Below, piece after piece: positions 1 to 13,300 of a stretch of 64,000 nt of DNA. How positions within the stretch are numbered: position 1 is the first letter of the stretch; each line of letters begins with the position of its first letter. The stretch is from Hirudo medicinalis (Eukaryota > Annelida > Clitellata > Hirudinida > Hirudinidae): positions 57,501-121,500 of the forward strand of contig MPNW01000321.1 in NCBI GenBank assembly GCA_011800805.1, given 5' to 3'. The notes under the pieces were generated by a model. The model worked only from the letters and a program-made list of their open reading frames with translations. It was not told the origin of the DNA and ran no database searches. The position numbers were made by a program, and so were the translations under genes.

Positions 1-50
1 CCTGAAATATGAAATCAATAAAAATATGAGGAAGTGGATCGTATTTTTGA

Positions 51-523
51 ATGTCAAATAATGGGTCAGATAAATTTTTCCTTTCTCACAAAGCAGCCGG
101 CAGAGCGCATCGCCAAATAATTGGAAGGTTGGAAAAAAGGAAAGAGGAGAAAAAGTTAAAGGCCGCTCTTTCGTCACGCATGAACGCACTGATGCGAACG
201 TTTGAGAAGGGAAGAATTTCGGATAATATGACAAGCCAACTGTGGATGAGGACAATGTCTTTGCTGGAGTCCTCACAAACTAGTCAAAAGATGACAAATT
301 GCGAGATCTTTCCCAGGGTGGAATGGACCGATTGTCTTCTTACGACGATGGTGATAATGATGGAACCTCACCTCCTTATTGGAAGACCCATACGAGAGAC
401 CAGAAAGCGCCAACAAGCTCTTCCGTTGACAAGACTTCCTACCTCCAGAAAGCTGGTTCCAGCCTCTCAAGCAAGCTCGAAGAAAACTATGACGTTGACG
501 TCAAGACTTGCGTTTGTGATTAA
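51..523 (+). pseudogene. Decayed or partial coding-like stretch at window edge
   Basis: Two overlapping frames look coding. The first runs from 51 to about 235 and is rich in Lys, Arg and Glu (for example RLEKRKEEKKLKAAL), suggesting a charged helix. The second runs from about 235 to the TGA ending at 523 and is hydrophilic and Ser/Asp-rich (for example DRLSSYDDGDNDGTSPPYW). Passing from one to the other needs a frame change near 235, and the second frame has an in-frame TAG near 290. There is no room for a normal intron. I read it as a decayed gene end or as chance; no family is recognised. Confidence is low because the left part lies outside the window. Confidence 0.3.
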
Positions 524-539
524 CAACCTAACCTAGACG

Positions 540-2340
540 TGTCAATTACGCAGTCGATTGAGCGTAGCCGCTAGACAGCGGGTAACTATCAATTGTGGCG
601 CAGTCCAAGCGTAGCGGGTTCGTTCCTCTCCGCTACGATCCGCTCGACTGACTAAAACTACGACGAGATGGAACACGCGATAGTCCATGACGAGAGACCG
701 TTAAAGCCGGCCTGGAAAGTCTCCCAAAAGAGCACTGATCTTCAGCTAAAGGACTATTGCCAGCCATAACGAAGCCGATCTTTGTGGTCGAGAATTTCAG
801 GTCGAAAAAGTTTGTCCCAGAGATCCGCTGGATGTCAGGAAAATGGGTTAACTGGAGCGCGTCCGGGCGAGCAATTCCCGGCGCCTTCTTCCAGGGAGCC
901 ACGCTTGGCCGAAACTATTTTGCAAAATTTTCGTCGCAAAAAAAAAAAAACGTTCCATCATCTTTCTCGGAAAGAACGATAATTCGGAGTTTCATTCTGA
1001 ACGTCAAATCCCATTCATGTGGCACGAACATCAAGAAGACCAACCGTTGCGCCTAGGTGGCTCGCAAGAGACGGCGCAGGCGCTCACAATTGAGGTCAGT
1101 AGAGCGTTCGTCCGTATCCAAGAGCTTCTGCCTATTGCGGCAGCGCAGAGGACTTTTTATAGGCCGCCAGTCACCAACATCTCCAGCCGGCGAGATCCGT
1201 TGACGAGGTGGACTTATCCTTCGGTTTTAGCCCACAGTTTCGCTTATTTATTTTTATTTTTTTTAGTTTAATACGTTTAAAACATCTTTTAAATTCATTG
1301 AAATACTTACAAAGGCAGGTCGTAAAATCCATTCCCTGAAATGTTTGCCTGTTTCGTGCAAAGTCGTGTTACCGCTGAACGCACTCCCCGGAACGAGTGC
1401 TTTTCTAAGCCAATAAGAACTTTAAATTCCTAACCTCGGCCCCTCACTTTGCCTCACTATCTCCCGACTACGGCTTTTCCAAACCATCTGATTATTCTCC
1501 AGCAGCCTTATTAACTTATCAGTGCTCGCTACTTTTCTGGCAAGCGCGCATAAATTAACATCTGCTTAGCATAATTAGCTGCTCAGCCAACCATATCCCT
1601 TAAAAGAGCGCTGACGTAATTCGCAACGGACCAATAGCGGACTGGACGAGTGCGAAACGCATCAGTAGCGCCGCTGGATAATCTCATTGGGCATCATGGA
1701 TTGTTATCTACAACGTGGGCGGATCCTCATCCAAATCTCTACAACTTCTTTTCCATCCTGCATTCGATTTGATTAAAGGTTTCGTCCGTGTCTGGATGTG
1801 CGTTCCTGTCCTCACTTGTCTGTCTGCTTGTGCTGTTTGTCTTGCTCGTGTTGTTTGTCGTTCTGCTGCCTTGTCTTTGTCAGTCCCACTCCGTTGTCCT
1901 GACAGTTGGGGATTTTTCCAGGAAGACATTGATCGGAGGGCAAACAGCGATCTCTTGGGTAAAGTATTTGCACAGGCGACGGGGTCTATCGAACCCATGC
2001 AAACCAGGGCCCATAAATCCAGGGGCCAGTAATGTTCGGCGCATAAACACCAATACAAATGCATCACTTGCAAGCTTAAACTATGAGGAAGCAGTCTGCC
2101 GAAGAGAGATAATTTTTGCTGTAAGCTGAAAGTACCCCCCAGGGACTGCTTCCGGACGCCATGTTTTATCGCCGGCCTCCATCTTGATTGTCTTTCACCT
2201 TTTCATTACGCATGCGCTTCAACGGCACGCGACGACGTCCAGTCGTGTCGCTCGTGTTGCCAATGTAGTCGGAGTTGTAGTCGTCCAGTTCGAAATTTAT
2301 GGCTGATTAATGGAATCCAGTTTTCCCGAAGGAATTAAAA
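540..2340. other. Intergenic, relatively GC- and CpG-rich
   Basis: This stretch has more CpG and more complex sequence than most of the window (around 540-1240 and 1560-2290). Short open frames occur on both strands, but none shows a domain, a consistent splice pattern or a recognisable protein. It could be a promoter or first-exon region for a gene outside the window, but no such gene is visible. Confidence 0.4.
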
Positions 2341-2354
2341 TCAAATAGGATTAT

Positions 2355-2556
2355 TAATAATGATGATGATGATGATGATAATAATAATAATAATAATAAT
2401 AATAGTAAAAATAACAACAACAACAACAACAATAATAATAATAATAATAATACATTTCCATGGCACCATCGTCGTTAGAAGCTTTTATAGGTCTCGATTG
2501 TGGTGCTCTTCCTTGAAATGATACGACTTGAATGATAACAAGATTAATAATGATAG

Positions 2557-2595
<39 letters not shown>

Positions 2596-2720
2596 CGACG
2601 ACGACAACTATACTACTACTAGTAAAAGCAATGACAAAAAAAGCAAAAAGACATAATTAGCAACAACAACAACAACAACAACAATAATAATAATAATAAT
2701 AATAATATAAATTATCAACA
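2355..2720. repeat. Compound trinucleotide microsatellites
   Basis: Runs of GAT/ATG, AAT and AAC trinucleotides at about 2358-2450, 2555-2600 and 2665-2710, interrupted by unique sequence. The asparagine- or aspartate-rich frames across them come from the repeats and are not genes. Confidence 0.9.
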
Positions 2721-2724
2721 GCAA

Positions 2725-4685
2725 TTAATACAACCAATTAAGAATATCATCATTGGACTTCATTGTAACTCGCGAGATTCAATCTCCAATTTTAATTAGA
2801 GAGCAATTCGAGTGGAAAGTAGTCTGAATTTCAATGCTGGAATGAATCCAGGACTTTCCAGGAGGCACAACAGCACAACAGCACAACGACACAACAGCAC
2901 ACATGGCAATCGGAAGCAATAACCGAAGTCTTATCAGTCCTATAGCACTTTTGTGTAACTTGCTTTCGTCTATGCTCAGGGTTCGAAAGGTCATGAAAAT
3001 GACGACGACGACGATGACGATTCTAGTCGTAATAATGGTGGTGGTGATAATGATGAAGGTACTAGTCAAGGTAATGATGACGGTTTCATATTATAAATAT
3101 TTTGGAATTAGGTCAATTGTCTCAGCAGAATGTTCCAATGATTTTAATTAATTTAATTAACTGCTAATGCGACAAAATTGCTTCCTTCTAATAATTCACG
3201 ATAAACTACAAAATCCGACACAAAACACTCTAGCACAGAACTATTGAAGCTAATGGTAAACAATTGACAGCTGAACGATGATAGCAATCACTGTAACTGT
3301 AAACACGATAGAAGCTACATCCAAAGCGACCGGACAGGTTCTTGTAATTGATCATTAACGACAACAACAACAGCAACAAGTTGAAAGATGCTTGGGGCCA
3401 GCAACACCCCATCGGTTCCATTACAAACTATTGGACTCTCCGGTCACGGTCCATTTCAAATAGCACGTTTCACGGCACTAATCCGACGCCTTTAAACAAG
3501 TGCCCGCTATTCCCCGGACTTGTTTACAGTTAAAAGTTAATTGCTATTGCAATGAGAGTCGCGTCAACCAACCGTGACCCGAGTTCTCTTTTACAAAGTC
3601 GTTTGGTTGCGATCCAGTTGATTGCAAATTAAGTTGTTTTCTCTTTTATCTGCTTTTCAATGCAATTCGTCAAGCTAGTTGATTTGTTTCTGTGATTTTA
3701 AATTTAAAATGGGGAATGTTTCCTTCGAACACGACAATAAATGGTTGAATGAATAAGTAATTAAACAAATGAATATTCAATTAATTAAATTCCAAGGAGT
3801 AAATATTGTCAATGTAGTTTCTGGTCGGTCATAAAAAGAAAGTTGCAAGAAAAAAAGCACCGTACGTTATCAACCATCTCAATCAAACCGTTGTAATCAA
3901 CTCAAATAACAATTTAGTCAAACGAATTTTTATTTATTTACTTAAAAATTTTTCAAAAAACAATCTCCATTTATTTCAATAACTAAAATAAGCAGAATAG
4001 ATGTTTCCAACAACAGTTTACAAAATCCTCCCAACCATCTCCAGACAAATTGAGATCCTGACAAAAAAACCTGCAAAATGGTTAAATGTACCGGGGGAAT
4101 CCTTCTTCGGCCGAGGGTCTCAGGAGGGCAAGACTTCAATAAATGCTGGGAGGTTTGGACCTACAAAGGGTTTATAATTAAAGCCCCAACGAGGACACGC
4201 ATGGATGACCAAAGAACGAAACTACGCCTCAACAAAGCGTTGCTTGTGTCCAAATTCGTTGTAACCTTTTGTTTACAGCTTATTTGTTGCGTTAGTGTAA
4301 ACTCGTTCACTCGATTAAGAGTAGCAGGTCTAAAGAGTGTTTAATGAATCCTAATGAATTTCTAATAAGATTATAAATAAGTCGAATAAATTATGTTTGT
4401 TATTGGTAATTATTCAGCTCACTAACAATGTCGGATTTTTGATATTTTACGATCATTTCAAAGTATTTAAAAGAATTCCACTTTTAATCAAACCAGACAA
4501 CAAAACAAATGGGCAATTCCAGGCGAAAAATGCATTCTCCTTTCACTTCCATCACTTTCCACTTTTCAGAAACACTCGCGCACATCGACACACGCTCACA
4601 GCACCTCGTTAGCGTGGACACATCAATACGTCGAGATACTCCTTCTTTCAAGTGGCCCATATCTCCATACACTTGATCGATCACA
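2725..4685. other. AT-rich intergenic DNA
   Basis: I see no supportable gene. Short open frames are present on both strands (for example at 2903-3151 and 4078-4344), but they lack protein-like composition, conserved motifs or splice partners. A GAC/GAT-rich patch lies near 3000-3055. Confidence 0.5.
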
Positions 4686-4689
4686 ACCG

Positions 4690-4920
4690 ATGATGAACAC
4701 AGATTATGACGATGTTGATTATAATAATGATTCCAATGATGACGATGGTGATGATGATTATGATGATGATAGTGGTGGTGATGATGATAGTGGCTATGTT
4801 GGCAATGGCGAACACGATGGGGGAGATCTGGTGGTGGTGATTACAATGATAATGATGAACAAGGATAGTTATTTAGTGATGATGATGATGATGATGTTGA
4901 TGGCGATGATGACTGAGTCG
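4690..4920. repeat. GAT-rich low-complexity tract
   Basis: A dense, imperfect GAT/GGT repeat. The 107-codon frame through it is almost all Asp, Tyr, Met and Val and is a repeat artefact, not a gene. Confidence 0.85.
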
Positions 4921-5309
4921 ACGTATCGAATAATAAAATTTCTCAAAGGATTGAAATCAAATTCACTCGTAAACTTTAATGCATCTAGATTTTCCATGGC
5001 GACGTCCTTATAAACAAAACATAAAAAAATAATAAGTAATAATAAGCAATAATACTCATAAATTATGATTCATAATAATTTCAACATGTTTTCTCAAAAT
5101 ACTTTTACACTCATCAAAGATGAGATGGATTCAATCAGAGACAGGTTGTGATTGGTGGACCTTCCTGTCCACGTGATCAAAAGCTGATGAGGAATTTTCA
5201 ATAAATTTTTATTGACACCACGTGTAACTCTCCCACACTATTGACTTCTTTGAGGATCTGTTTATTGATGTTAATCTAATTCATATATGCATCTCATCAA
5301 TAAACATGA

Positions 5310-5765
5310 CATTGAGAATAATAATAATAATAGTAATAATAACAATAATAATCATATTATGTTATAACAATCATATTATTATTACTATTATTATTATTAC
5401 TGTTATAATATTGTTATTGTTATTATGAATAATAATATATAATGAGTAATAATAATAATAATAATAACAGCAACAATAGTAATAATAATAAGTAATAATT
5501 AACTTTCANNNNNNNNNNNNNNNNNNNNNNNNNNNNNNNNNNNNNNNNNNNNNNNNNNNNNNNNNNNNNNNNNNNNNNNNNNNNNNNNNNNNNNNNNNNN
5601 NNNNNNNNNNNNNNNNNTAACAATCATATTATTATTACTATTATTATTATTACTGTTTACTTAATATTGTTATTGTTATTAATGATAATAATATATAATG
5701 GTAATAATAATAATAATAATAACAGCAACAATAGTAATAATAATAAGTAATAATTAACTTTCATT
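5310..5765. repeat. AAT/ATT microsatellite, duplicated on both sides of a gap
   Basis: A complex (AAT)n/(ATT)n tract. The block at about 5362-5508 reappears at about 5618-5764 with only small differences, including the unique-looking end TAAGTAATAATTAACTTTCA. The run of N separates the two copies, so this is probably one locus assembled twice. Confidence 0.85.
5509..5617. other. Assembly gap (109 N)
   Basis: An unresolved run of 109 N inside an AT-rich microsatellite. Both flanks carry the same sequence, so the true gap may be of zero or negative length. Confidence 0.98.
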
Positions 5766-7204
5766 GTTAATTATCTGTCTTCTGATGTTCACTAAGTAAG
5801 AAAACATGTGGAATGATACTGGATTGGATCACGAGGGAGGAAAGACATAATTCCAGTTAAGATTGATTGCTGGATGCTCAGCGGATCTCAAGTCATGCGA
5901 GACTCTCGAACCTCCTGAACGATCCACTTTGAGATTTATTCCAGTTCCCAATTAATTTTTATGCTTTCCAGGTGGAACTGTTCATGAGTAGCATTGAAAA
6001 ACTCCAGCTGAAGATAACGACAAGAGTACGTTGGTATGTGTAATAAGCACCTACATTACTCTTATTGCTTGGGCGTTGCTGGTAAATCCAACTAGTTATT
6101 ACTGTAATATCGAGAAGTAAAGAAAAAAGAAGTAATTATTAAATGAATACAAAGAAGGACACGAAATGTAATTGGCTGGATCAAGATCTGATTTCTTGGG
6201 AAACCCGAGATCAGATTTTTTCGGGAAAAACAAGAAAATGTCCCCAAATTGTCTCCTCAACAGGAAGATGGGACTTCAAAAAATTCAACGTGCGCTTAAT
6301 TTTAATAATTTTTGTTTTACATCCGGGCGACTTTTGAAGCAATAAATAAGCATGGTTCCTCCATGTCCTGTACCTCGGTTGAACGCTCCGCGGAGCAGAT
6401 ACATTGATCTATGTTTTCTCTGTCTATGCTCCAAAATAAAAACAGAATCCCTTCCCGGCCTTCCGCTCCATGATCCAAGGAGTTTATGCCGTCTTGTTGA
6501 GAATGCTAAACACATTTTGTTTCTGAAACTCGCCATTAATTGGATGATGTATTACTATTAGTTAGTTCCAATTGGAGTTTTTGAGTTCTGTAGAAGGAAT
6601 TTTTAGAATTCACACTGATGTTCAAGAATCTATTTGTCTCGAACATTTGATTCAAGCTGAAGACTCATTGAAAAGTCATTCGTGACAGCTCAATCAATCA
6701 GGAGATGTGTGTCAAAAAGAAATTCCCACCCTCTCCAAACATGCTCTGTTTTTTTGCATTTATTACGAATAAATAACTAATAAATAATTTATTCAACATA
6801 ATCTTAAATGTCTAAATATGTTAATTTTTTGCTACGATCTAGATTTAGGTGTCATGGAGTTCAAGTTAAGTGGTTAAATCAACTGTAACTACAACTACAA
6901 TTGAACTACGTAATCATTGAGTCATGACTCAGTGCAATATTTCATCCATCAAATTTGTCCCGCCCAATTGATGCTTCATGGGACGAAGTAAACCGGTAAG
7001 ATCAAAGATGGTGTTGTTTTGATGGAATCATTCCTGGTCTGAGAATTATTTTAGAAAGTTACTAAATAGATTTAAACGAAAGAGGATTGCATGTTTTTAA
7101 ACAATATTTAGAATATGATGTGCAAATAAATGGATATCAAGCACTCTTATCTTAATGTGAGCCCTCATTGACGAAACACATTCGAAAGGTATTCGTTTGG
7201 TAAG

Positions 7205-7275
7205 AAACATGGATGGACGAGTGACTGGATGGATGAATGACTGATGGATGGATAGATAGATAGATGGATAAAAGT
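7205..7275. repeat. GATG/GGAT/GATA tetranucleotide repeat
   Basis: An imperfect array of GGAT, GATG and GATA units (GATGGATGAATGACTGATGG and similar). Confidence 0.8.
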
Positions 7276-7659
7276 ATGGAAAAGTGAATTGACTCCTTCA
7301 CAAAGTTTTCTTTTAATTGGCTTAAATATCATGATCATCACAATTATGCTCGCTGAAATTAGAAACCTCGCACTTATTTAGATTATTGCTACAATGCCAT
7401 TGTCATTTACAAAAAATATAATTAGTCATTTGCCTCAACGCGTCAGCATCGATGGAGCTGGAGCAATGGAAAGATGGAGTCAGGGAAGACGTAATCGGAT
7501 TGAAGCTATTGAGTGCAAAGTGCGACAACTCTTTGATTCAATAAACAACGATGTCTCGTTAGCGGTTTCCCGAGTGACGATGAAAATTCAATTGGACACG
7601 AAAAACATTGGACCAGGCCGCACAGGCACATACGGTCGTTTTCGGAGATGCACCTGTGG

Positions 7660-7800
7660 GTGATTGAATGAATTCATGCATGACTGGAGAAAATGACTGA
7701 CTGAATGAATGAATTGGTGCATGGCTGGAATGAATGAATACACGGAACGAATTCATGCATAAGTGGAGGAATGAATGAATGAATGAACACATGGAAGATT
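7660..7800. repeat. GAAT/TGAA minisatellite with about 40-bp higher-order unit
   Basis: Runs of GAATGAAT alternate with a longer unit containing ATTCATGCATRASTGGA, seen near 7670-7690 and 7748-7770, with a diverged version near 7712-7725. This gives a loose higher-order repeat. The minus-strand frames here, rich in His, Ser and Phe, are by-products. Confidence 0.75.
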
Positions 7801-10301
7801 AATATACATGTATTCGAGAGTGGAAGTGCAAATAAACCAGGACATACAGACTGAAAAACAAATATTTGAATTGATTGTAAAAACAAATAATCGAATAAAA
7901 TAAATGGTTAAAATCTAAAAATATGGAGAGGATTTCTTTAAAACATGCTAACAATCCTAAGGAGAGCCATTTCTCGTGGGAGTCATTTATAGTCTTCACG
8001 GGTGTAATGTTTAAAAAATAAATTTGAAAATTGTTAATAATAACAACTCAATACAAACATGACCACCCGTTCGATGGCGTAAGAAATCATGTTCACCGAC
8101 AAAGAGTTCCAACAACAAGACACATTAAAAACAAAAACAAAACAAAAACAGATCAATAATTAAATAAATAATCACGAGGACAAAATCACGAATCATATTT
8201 GGATTGGAATGGTTCTGGAAATGCTTTCGCGTGGAAAGACAATCAGAAGAGGAAATCCTCTTGTAATCCAACTTATCACCTCCCCCTACTGCAAAATGCA
8301 TGCTTCCATCCAGCGTCAGGATTAACGCCTCCAATGAAGTCCGGGTCGACGCCTGGCGAGTGAATTATTATCGACTCTGGCGAGAGGAATTATAAATCTT
8401 TATGAATCTTTAATTATCCAGCATGTTGTTATTAAGACGAAAATCATGAAAATTTAATGGAGAAAATGGAGCTGGAGAAAATGGAAAACATGGCGAAGCA
8501 CGATCGTGCTCGCCTGCCTGCGCTTGACGGCAAATGTTTATGACATTGGAGATGATCACATTAGCTTCGAGCAGGAAAGGACAGTGCAAGGCAAGGAAAG
8601 ATAAGCCAATGATTGCTGGCGGAAGTAATCGACAGATATTAGTTATGGCCGTGTGGATCATTAATTGTTCCTTTCGAAAATGCTGCACAAGAGACTGCAT
8701 TTGGCGGCGACTATTCGGCGGATGAATTATGCATTCGCGATTCACGAATTCACCATCGATCGTTGAATTTCACCGCGTCGATGTCATGTTACTAGTCAAA
8801 CGAAAGTGCATTCCGCACGAGAATGACATAGCCTGTACGGAGTATGGCTGCATGTCCGCTGGAAGAACACAGGCGCATAACGATCCAGATCACTGACTCG
8901 AAAAATTAGGCGCCAATCTCCCGTCTGCAAAAACCCTATCAATCCTTGAGAATCTTATCCCGTCGCATCAGTTTCATAGGCTGTTGAGGATTAAATTCCA
9001 GCTACATCATGCGGTGCTCGACTCCCCCCTCTTCTTAAAGTTCTCGGTGCTCATGTCGGCGGAGCTGGAAATAACGAATGAAATGGAATGCCCTCCTTAT
9101 TGCACACTGGAGACGCTTTAACACCACCTCCTGGAATCTTTGAAGAACAATTTCCGGGATTTTTACAATCCTTTCCAGTCTAGAACGCCACAATATTCGT
9201 TCGAAAACGATGCCGGAATGTTGGCTATCAGGAGCTTTCTAAAACACTTTTCGACCCGAATCCTGCATCGAAGTGCCTACCCAATCAAGCTGAGTGGTAG
9301 TTAAAAGTTAGTCATTAGAAGATTATAAAGATTTTAATTAGAACTCGATCCAACTTTATGCGCTGCACACCTCGCCGGATTATTGCAAAATTAGAAACGT
9401 TCCGAGGAGAATTCTCTTCCAGATGGAAGGAGAATGGGAAATGATCGCAGAAGCTCGATCCACTTTTGCAAACATCAGTTCTGAGTCAGTGAGACTATAA
9501 TTTTTAATGAAGAGTTTAATTTTAATTTTGCTTATTTGGGGTGAATTTTAAAGTCAAAAATTTAAAGGCTGGAAAATATACACTTTCAACATAGCAGACG
9601 GTTTTCTGGAAATTGAGTTGACATCGACACACGATAGCCGGATGGTGTCAAAAAGGAAAGGTAGTTTGAAGCACTGACATCGCCCGAGGATAATGTGCTA
9701 TATAAATGTTTATTTTGCGAGAATGAAACACATTTTTGAAAGACGCGATGTTTTCTATGAAGAAAATTCGTGAATAATGATCAAACTTCATTTTCATGAG
9801 TTCAAGAATCTTTAATTTGCAACGTGACTTTTCAAAAACCAACACAAATTTAAAAGACAAAGAACAATTTTTTTTTTTAAACGATTCGCAATTCCGAACG
9901 ATTTCTCCGGTCTCTGTCAATCTATCGAATAAAAACAAAATCGTCAAACGTCGGTGAGTGAGGTGCACGCACATGAATAGCATAAAATCATAAAATCAAG
10001 CAAGTGGGAACATCATGTTGTTGAATACAAACATCTTTAGCTATACAACAACTCAAACTGTACAAACCGAACAACAAATAGATGGGATTTCAGTTACTGG
10101 TCATAGTTCAAAGTTCAGTTGTTGAACTTGAAACGATCATGAACTCAACAATAATTTAAAGAGAGGGATAAAACAATATGAAAAATAAGTGCTGCTTTTC
10201 AAAATGTCTTTTAATTCACCTGTTCCCAACGTTTCGTCGGACGAATAATTAACAGGAAAGTGAATATTCATAATCTCAATCAGTCATAAGATCAGTACAA
10301 C

Positions 10302-13300
10302 TTATTCTGAGCCAAAGACGCTGTTGTATGAAACGGAATCTCTTCGAACCTCTGGACGAACCACGTTGATGACGGCTTCCATCTCTACCAGGAGTTGCTC
10401 GAAGGTCGGTCTATTGTTGGACTCTTGAATCCAGCACCGAGTCATCATGGAATATCTGAGAATGGTTTATTGAAATTTAGGAAAGCATTTAACTTGTTAC
10501 TAATAAATAAATAAACAAAGAAAATAAATATGAATAACATTTTCTTAATATTTCTCCAAACTTAACTTGATAATTGCGTTTTATCTACTTCTCTTCTTTT
10601 TCAATAATTGGAATTCATACCCCAGAACTTTCAATGCATTAAAAGCTAATTACATTTAAAAAGTTTTTTTTGTTCTAAAATAAACAACTGCAAATATTCG
10701 TTCAACTTACACAACATTTGGGCAAAAGGGAGGCTGGCGCAACAGACAGCCATTTTGAATCAAGGAAGCCACTTGCCAGTTTTCCGCATCGGGGTACGGT
10801 ACAGCCCCCCTTGTCATCAGTTCCCACAGGAGTACGCCATAGGCCCACTTCAGAAAAATAATAAACATGCAGCCAAATTGTAAGATAATAATGATACAAA
10901 CAAAGTACCTAATGAAAATGTTACGAATGTAACTCACCACATCACTTTTCGTGGTAAATATTTTGGCTTCCAGGCATTCGGGGGCCATCCACCTGATGGG
11001 TACAGGATCTTTTCCATTCTCCACCCTGTAGTAATCGCAACTTATCAGCTGCCTCGACATTCCAAAGTCAGCTATTTTTACGACCCCGTTGTCGTTTACC
11101 CTGAAGAAGTTCATCAAAAAATATGTAAATATGGAGATATTATTCTCTTTCATATTTTTAAATATTTTTTGTAACACTTTTGTAACGTTTGAATAGTAAT
11201 ATAATATTCTAATTATACAGTCGTTACATCAAATAAACCTACGCCTGAAATCCGAATAATATTGTTAAAATCCAAAAAAACAATTTCCTAAAATGGCCTA
11301 CCGAGATTCAAGTGCTGCACCTTCAAGAAAAAAAATTGAGTAACTACATAAAAATTATGTCCACTGACAACTCACATGCAATTTCTGGCAGCCAGGTCTC
11401 TGTGAACGAAGTGGTGTTTGGACAAATAATCCATTCCACAAGCTACTTGCATTCCCATTATTAGGAGGTTCAAAATGGTGATGTTCTGATGTGAGGTAAA
11501 ATTAAGAACTCTATTATTACATCATTTAAAGTCTCGGGATATATTTTATTTCAATTCTAAGCCTCATTGAATGCACTGCGTTTCTCGTGTGTTTTTGATA
11601 CAAAAGTTGGCGAGACTTTGTCAAGTCCAAATGCTTCACTCATTGATAAAAAAAAAAACTATTTAAAACGAAGATTTTAATTGATTTTAGGTCAATCGTG
11701 ATGCACCGAGTTCAAATTTATATGAATAAATAATGGTAGACAAGAGGAATCCAGTTTAACTGAATTTAGAATTACCAATGCGGGATTAAGGATGTAGTTT
11801 CTCAGGTCCCCATTCGCCATGTAGGGCAGAACCACCATCGGCGTAGCATCTTCGGCAAACGTGATTCCTCTGATACCGAGTACGTGTTGGTGTTGGAAGT
11901 CCTTCATGAGAACTGCTTCCTTGAGGAAGAGTTCCACCATTTCTGACTCCTCGGCTTTGTCTGAAATCGACCCATGTGTGTTCGTATAACACACGGATAC
12001 TAAGAACTTAATTCGTGAAACTGGCGTCATTAAAACTTGCACTAAATTGCTCGAACGCCTCCCTAAGTTTTATGGCAATCATTTACGCATCCTGTTTCAT
12101 CTCTTTATGTTTCAGAATTTACCAGGAATAAAGATACGAACATTTCATCGTCTTCACTGCCACGATTTCGCTTATTTGACGACCGTGCACTAAAGCTGCC
12201 AAGTAGACCCGACCGAAGTGACCTAGAAAATAACAAAATCTTTCAATCGCTTAAAATAGTTTTTAGTCTTAACTTGTTGAAAATTGAATACTAAAATAAT
12301 AACCGACTAAAATCAATCCGACGAATTACCATTTCCAATGCACTTTTTCATCTCAAGGCTGCTCCTGGGAATGAGAAGCGAGCTGATGATGTTGATCAAA
12401 TCTTTCTTCAGGTGAGGAGACACGCCCTGAGATGTACTGGATTCTGTTGGAAGTTATCCTTTGAATTTTATGCGAGCAGTTGGAAACAAGAGTGTGTAGT
12501 GGACCAGTGCAGTGGCAAAGCATGTTTAGTACATTTCTTAATTTAACCGTGGCCATATCGTTTGTCAGCCACGTAATTAATTTATACACAATGTCAAAAT
12601 GCCTCGGTGTGAATAAAACATTACCGTATTTTTTTTTATCAGCATTTAATTAAGAATTTTAACTATTGTTTGGTCTTTCGTATTAAACTCAACTTAAAAA
12701 GCAATAAAAACTCAATTTTATTTCGAGAGCTATTTCATACAAGACCACGCGACTAACAACTCAAAAGTATCATACGAATACTCTCAGAACAACTCCTTAT
12801 GTACAATACCAGTAGAGTCCATACTAGTATTGTACTGCACGTCACAACTATCATGACTAATTAATGAAACTGTAAAAACTTCTCACTACAAAATTTTGAA
12901 TTGAAAGTCTCTTTTCTATGTTTATGCAATGGCATCCTAACTTCAGCAATTTTGTTCTAATAACTCATTCAGTAGTAATGAGTAGGGATTCTTATTTTTT
13001 ATTTTCTCGATTTAAATTTTTTGAAAACATACCATCGGATGTGGAAGGTCTGAAATGACTGCCAAGAACGGACATTTGAGACTGAGAGATTTCAACCTTT
13101 TTAGCCCTGTGACGACTTTTATGAATGGCAAGAACAGCAGCAAAAATCGCAAGGACCACGAAGCCAGCTCCGACTGAGAACGCTGTATATTTTAACCACG
13201 AATTTCCTTTAAAAAAAAAACACAAACCTTATCAGCTTTTATCGTTTGTTATGATAAAAAAAGAAATAATAAGTACAAAAACCTTCAAGAAAGAAATTCT

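Larger units (their letters stand above)
5770..10300. other. Intergenic region between left edge and receptor kinase
   Basis: No gene is supported. Two tetranucleotide-type tracts are noted separately. The part at 8430-9250 is more complex and GC-richer than its surroundings and contains homeodomain-like TAATTA/ATTAAT cores, so it could hold regulatory sequence for the receptor gene, whose 3' end lies at 10302. The open frames at 8410-8745 and 9648-9983 (minus) show no domain and I do not call them. Confidence 0.45.

Noticed and set aside
4690..5013. 107-codon Asp-rich open frame
   Set aside because: It is the translation of a GAT trinucleotide repeat; no unique protein sequence or splice signals.
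5423..5623. Minus-strand open frame across the N gap
   Set aside because: It runs through unknown bases and microsatellite; not evidence of a gene.
7559..7999. Overlapping minus-strand frames rich in His, Ser and Phe
   Set aside because: They lie on a GAAT-type minisatellite and are repeat by-products. The array also lacks the fixed repeat and unique spacers of a CRISPR.
11301..11320. Possible mini-exon between the HRDLAARN and DFG exons of the receptor kinase
   Set aside because: A 13- or 19-bp exon between good splice signals puts a stop codon in frame. Direct joining of 11376 to 11100 gives the expected [17 protein letters not shown].
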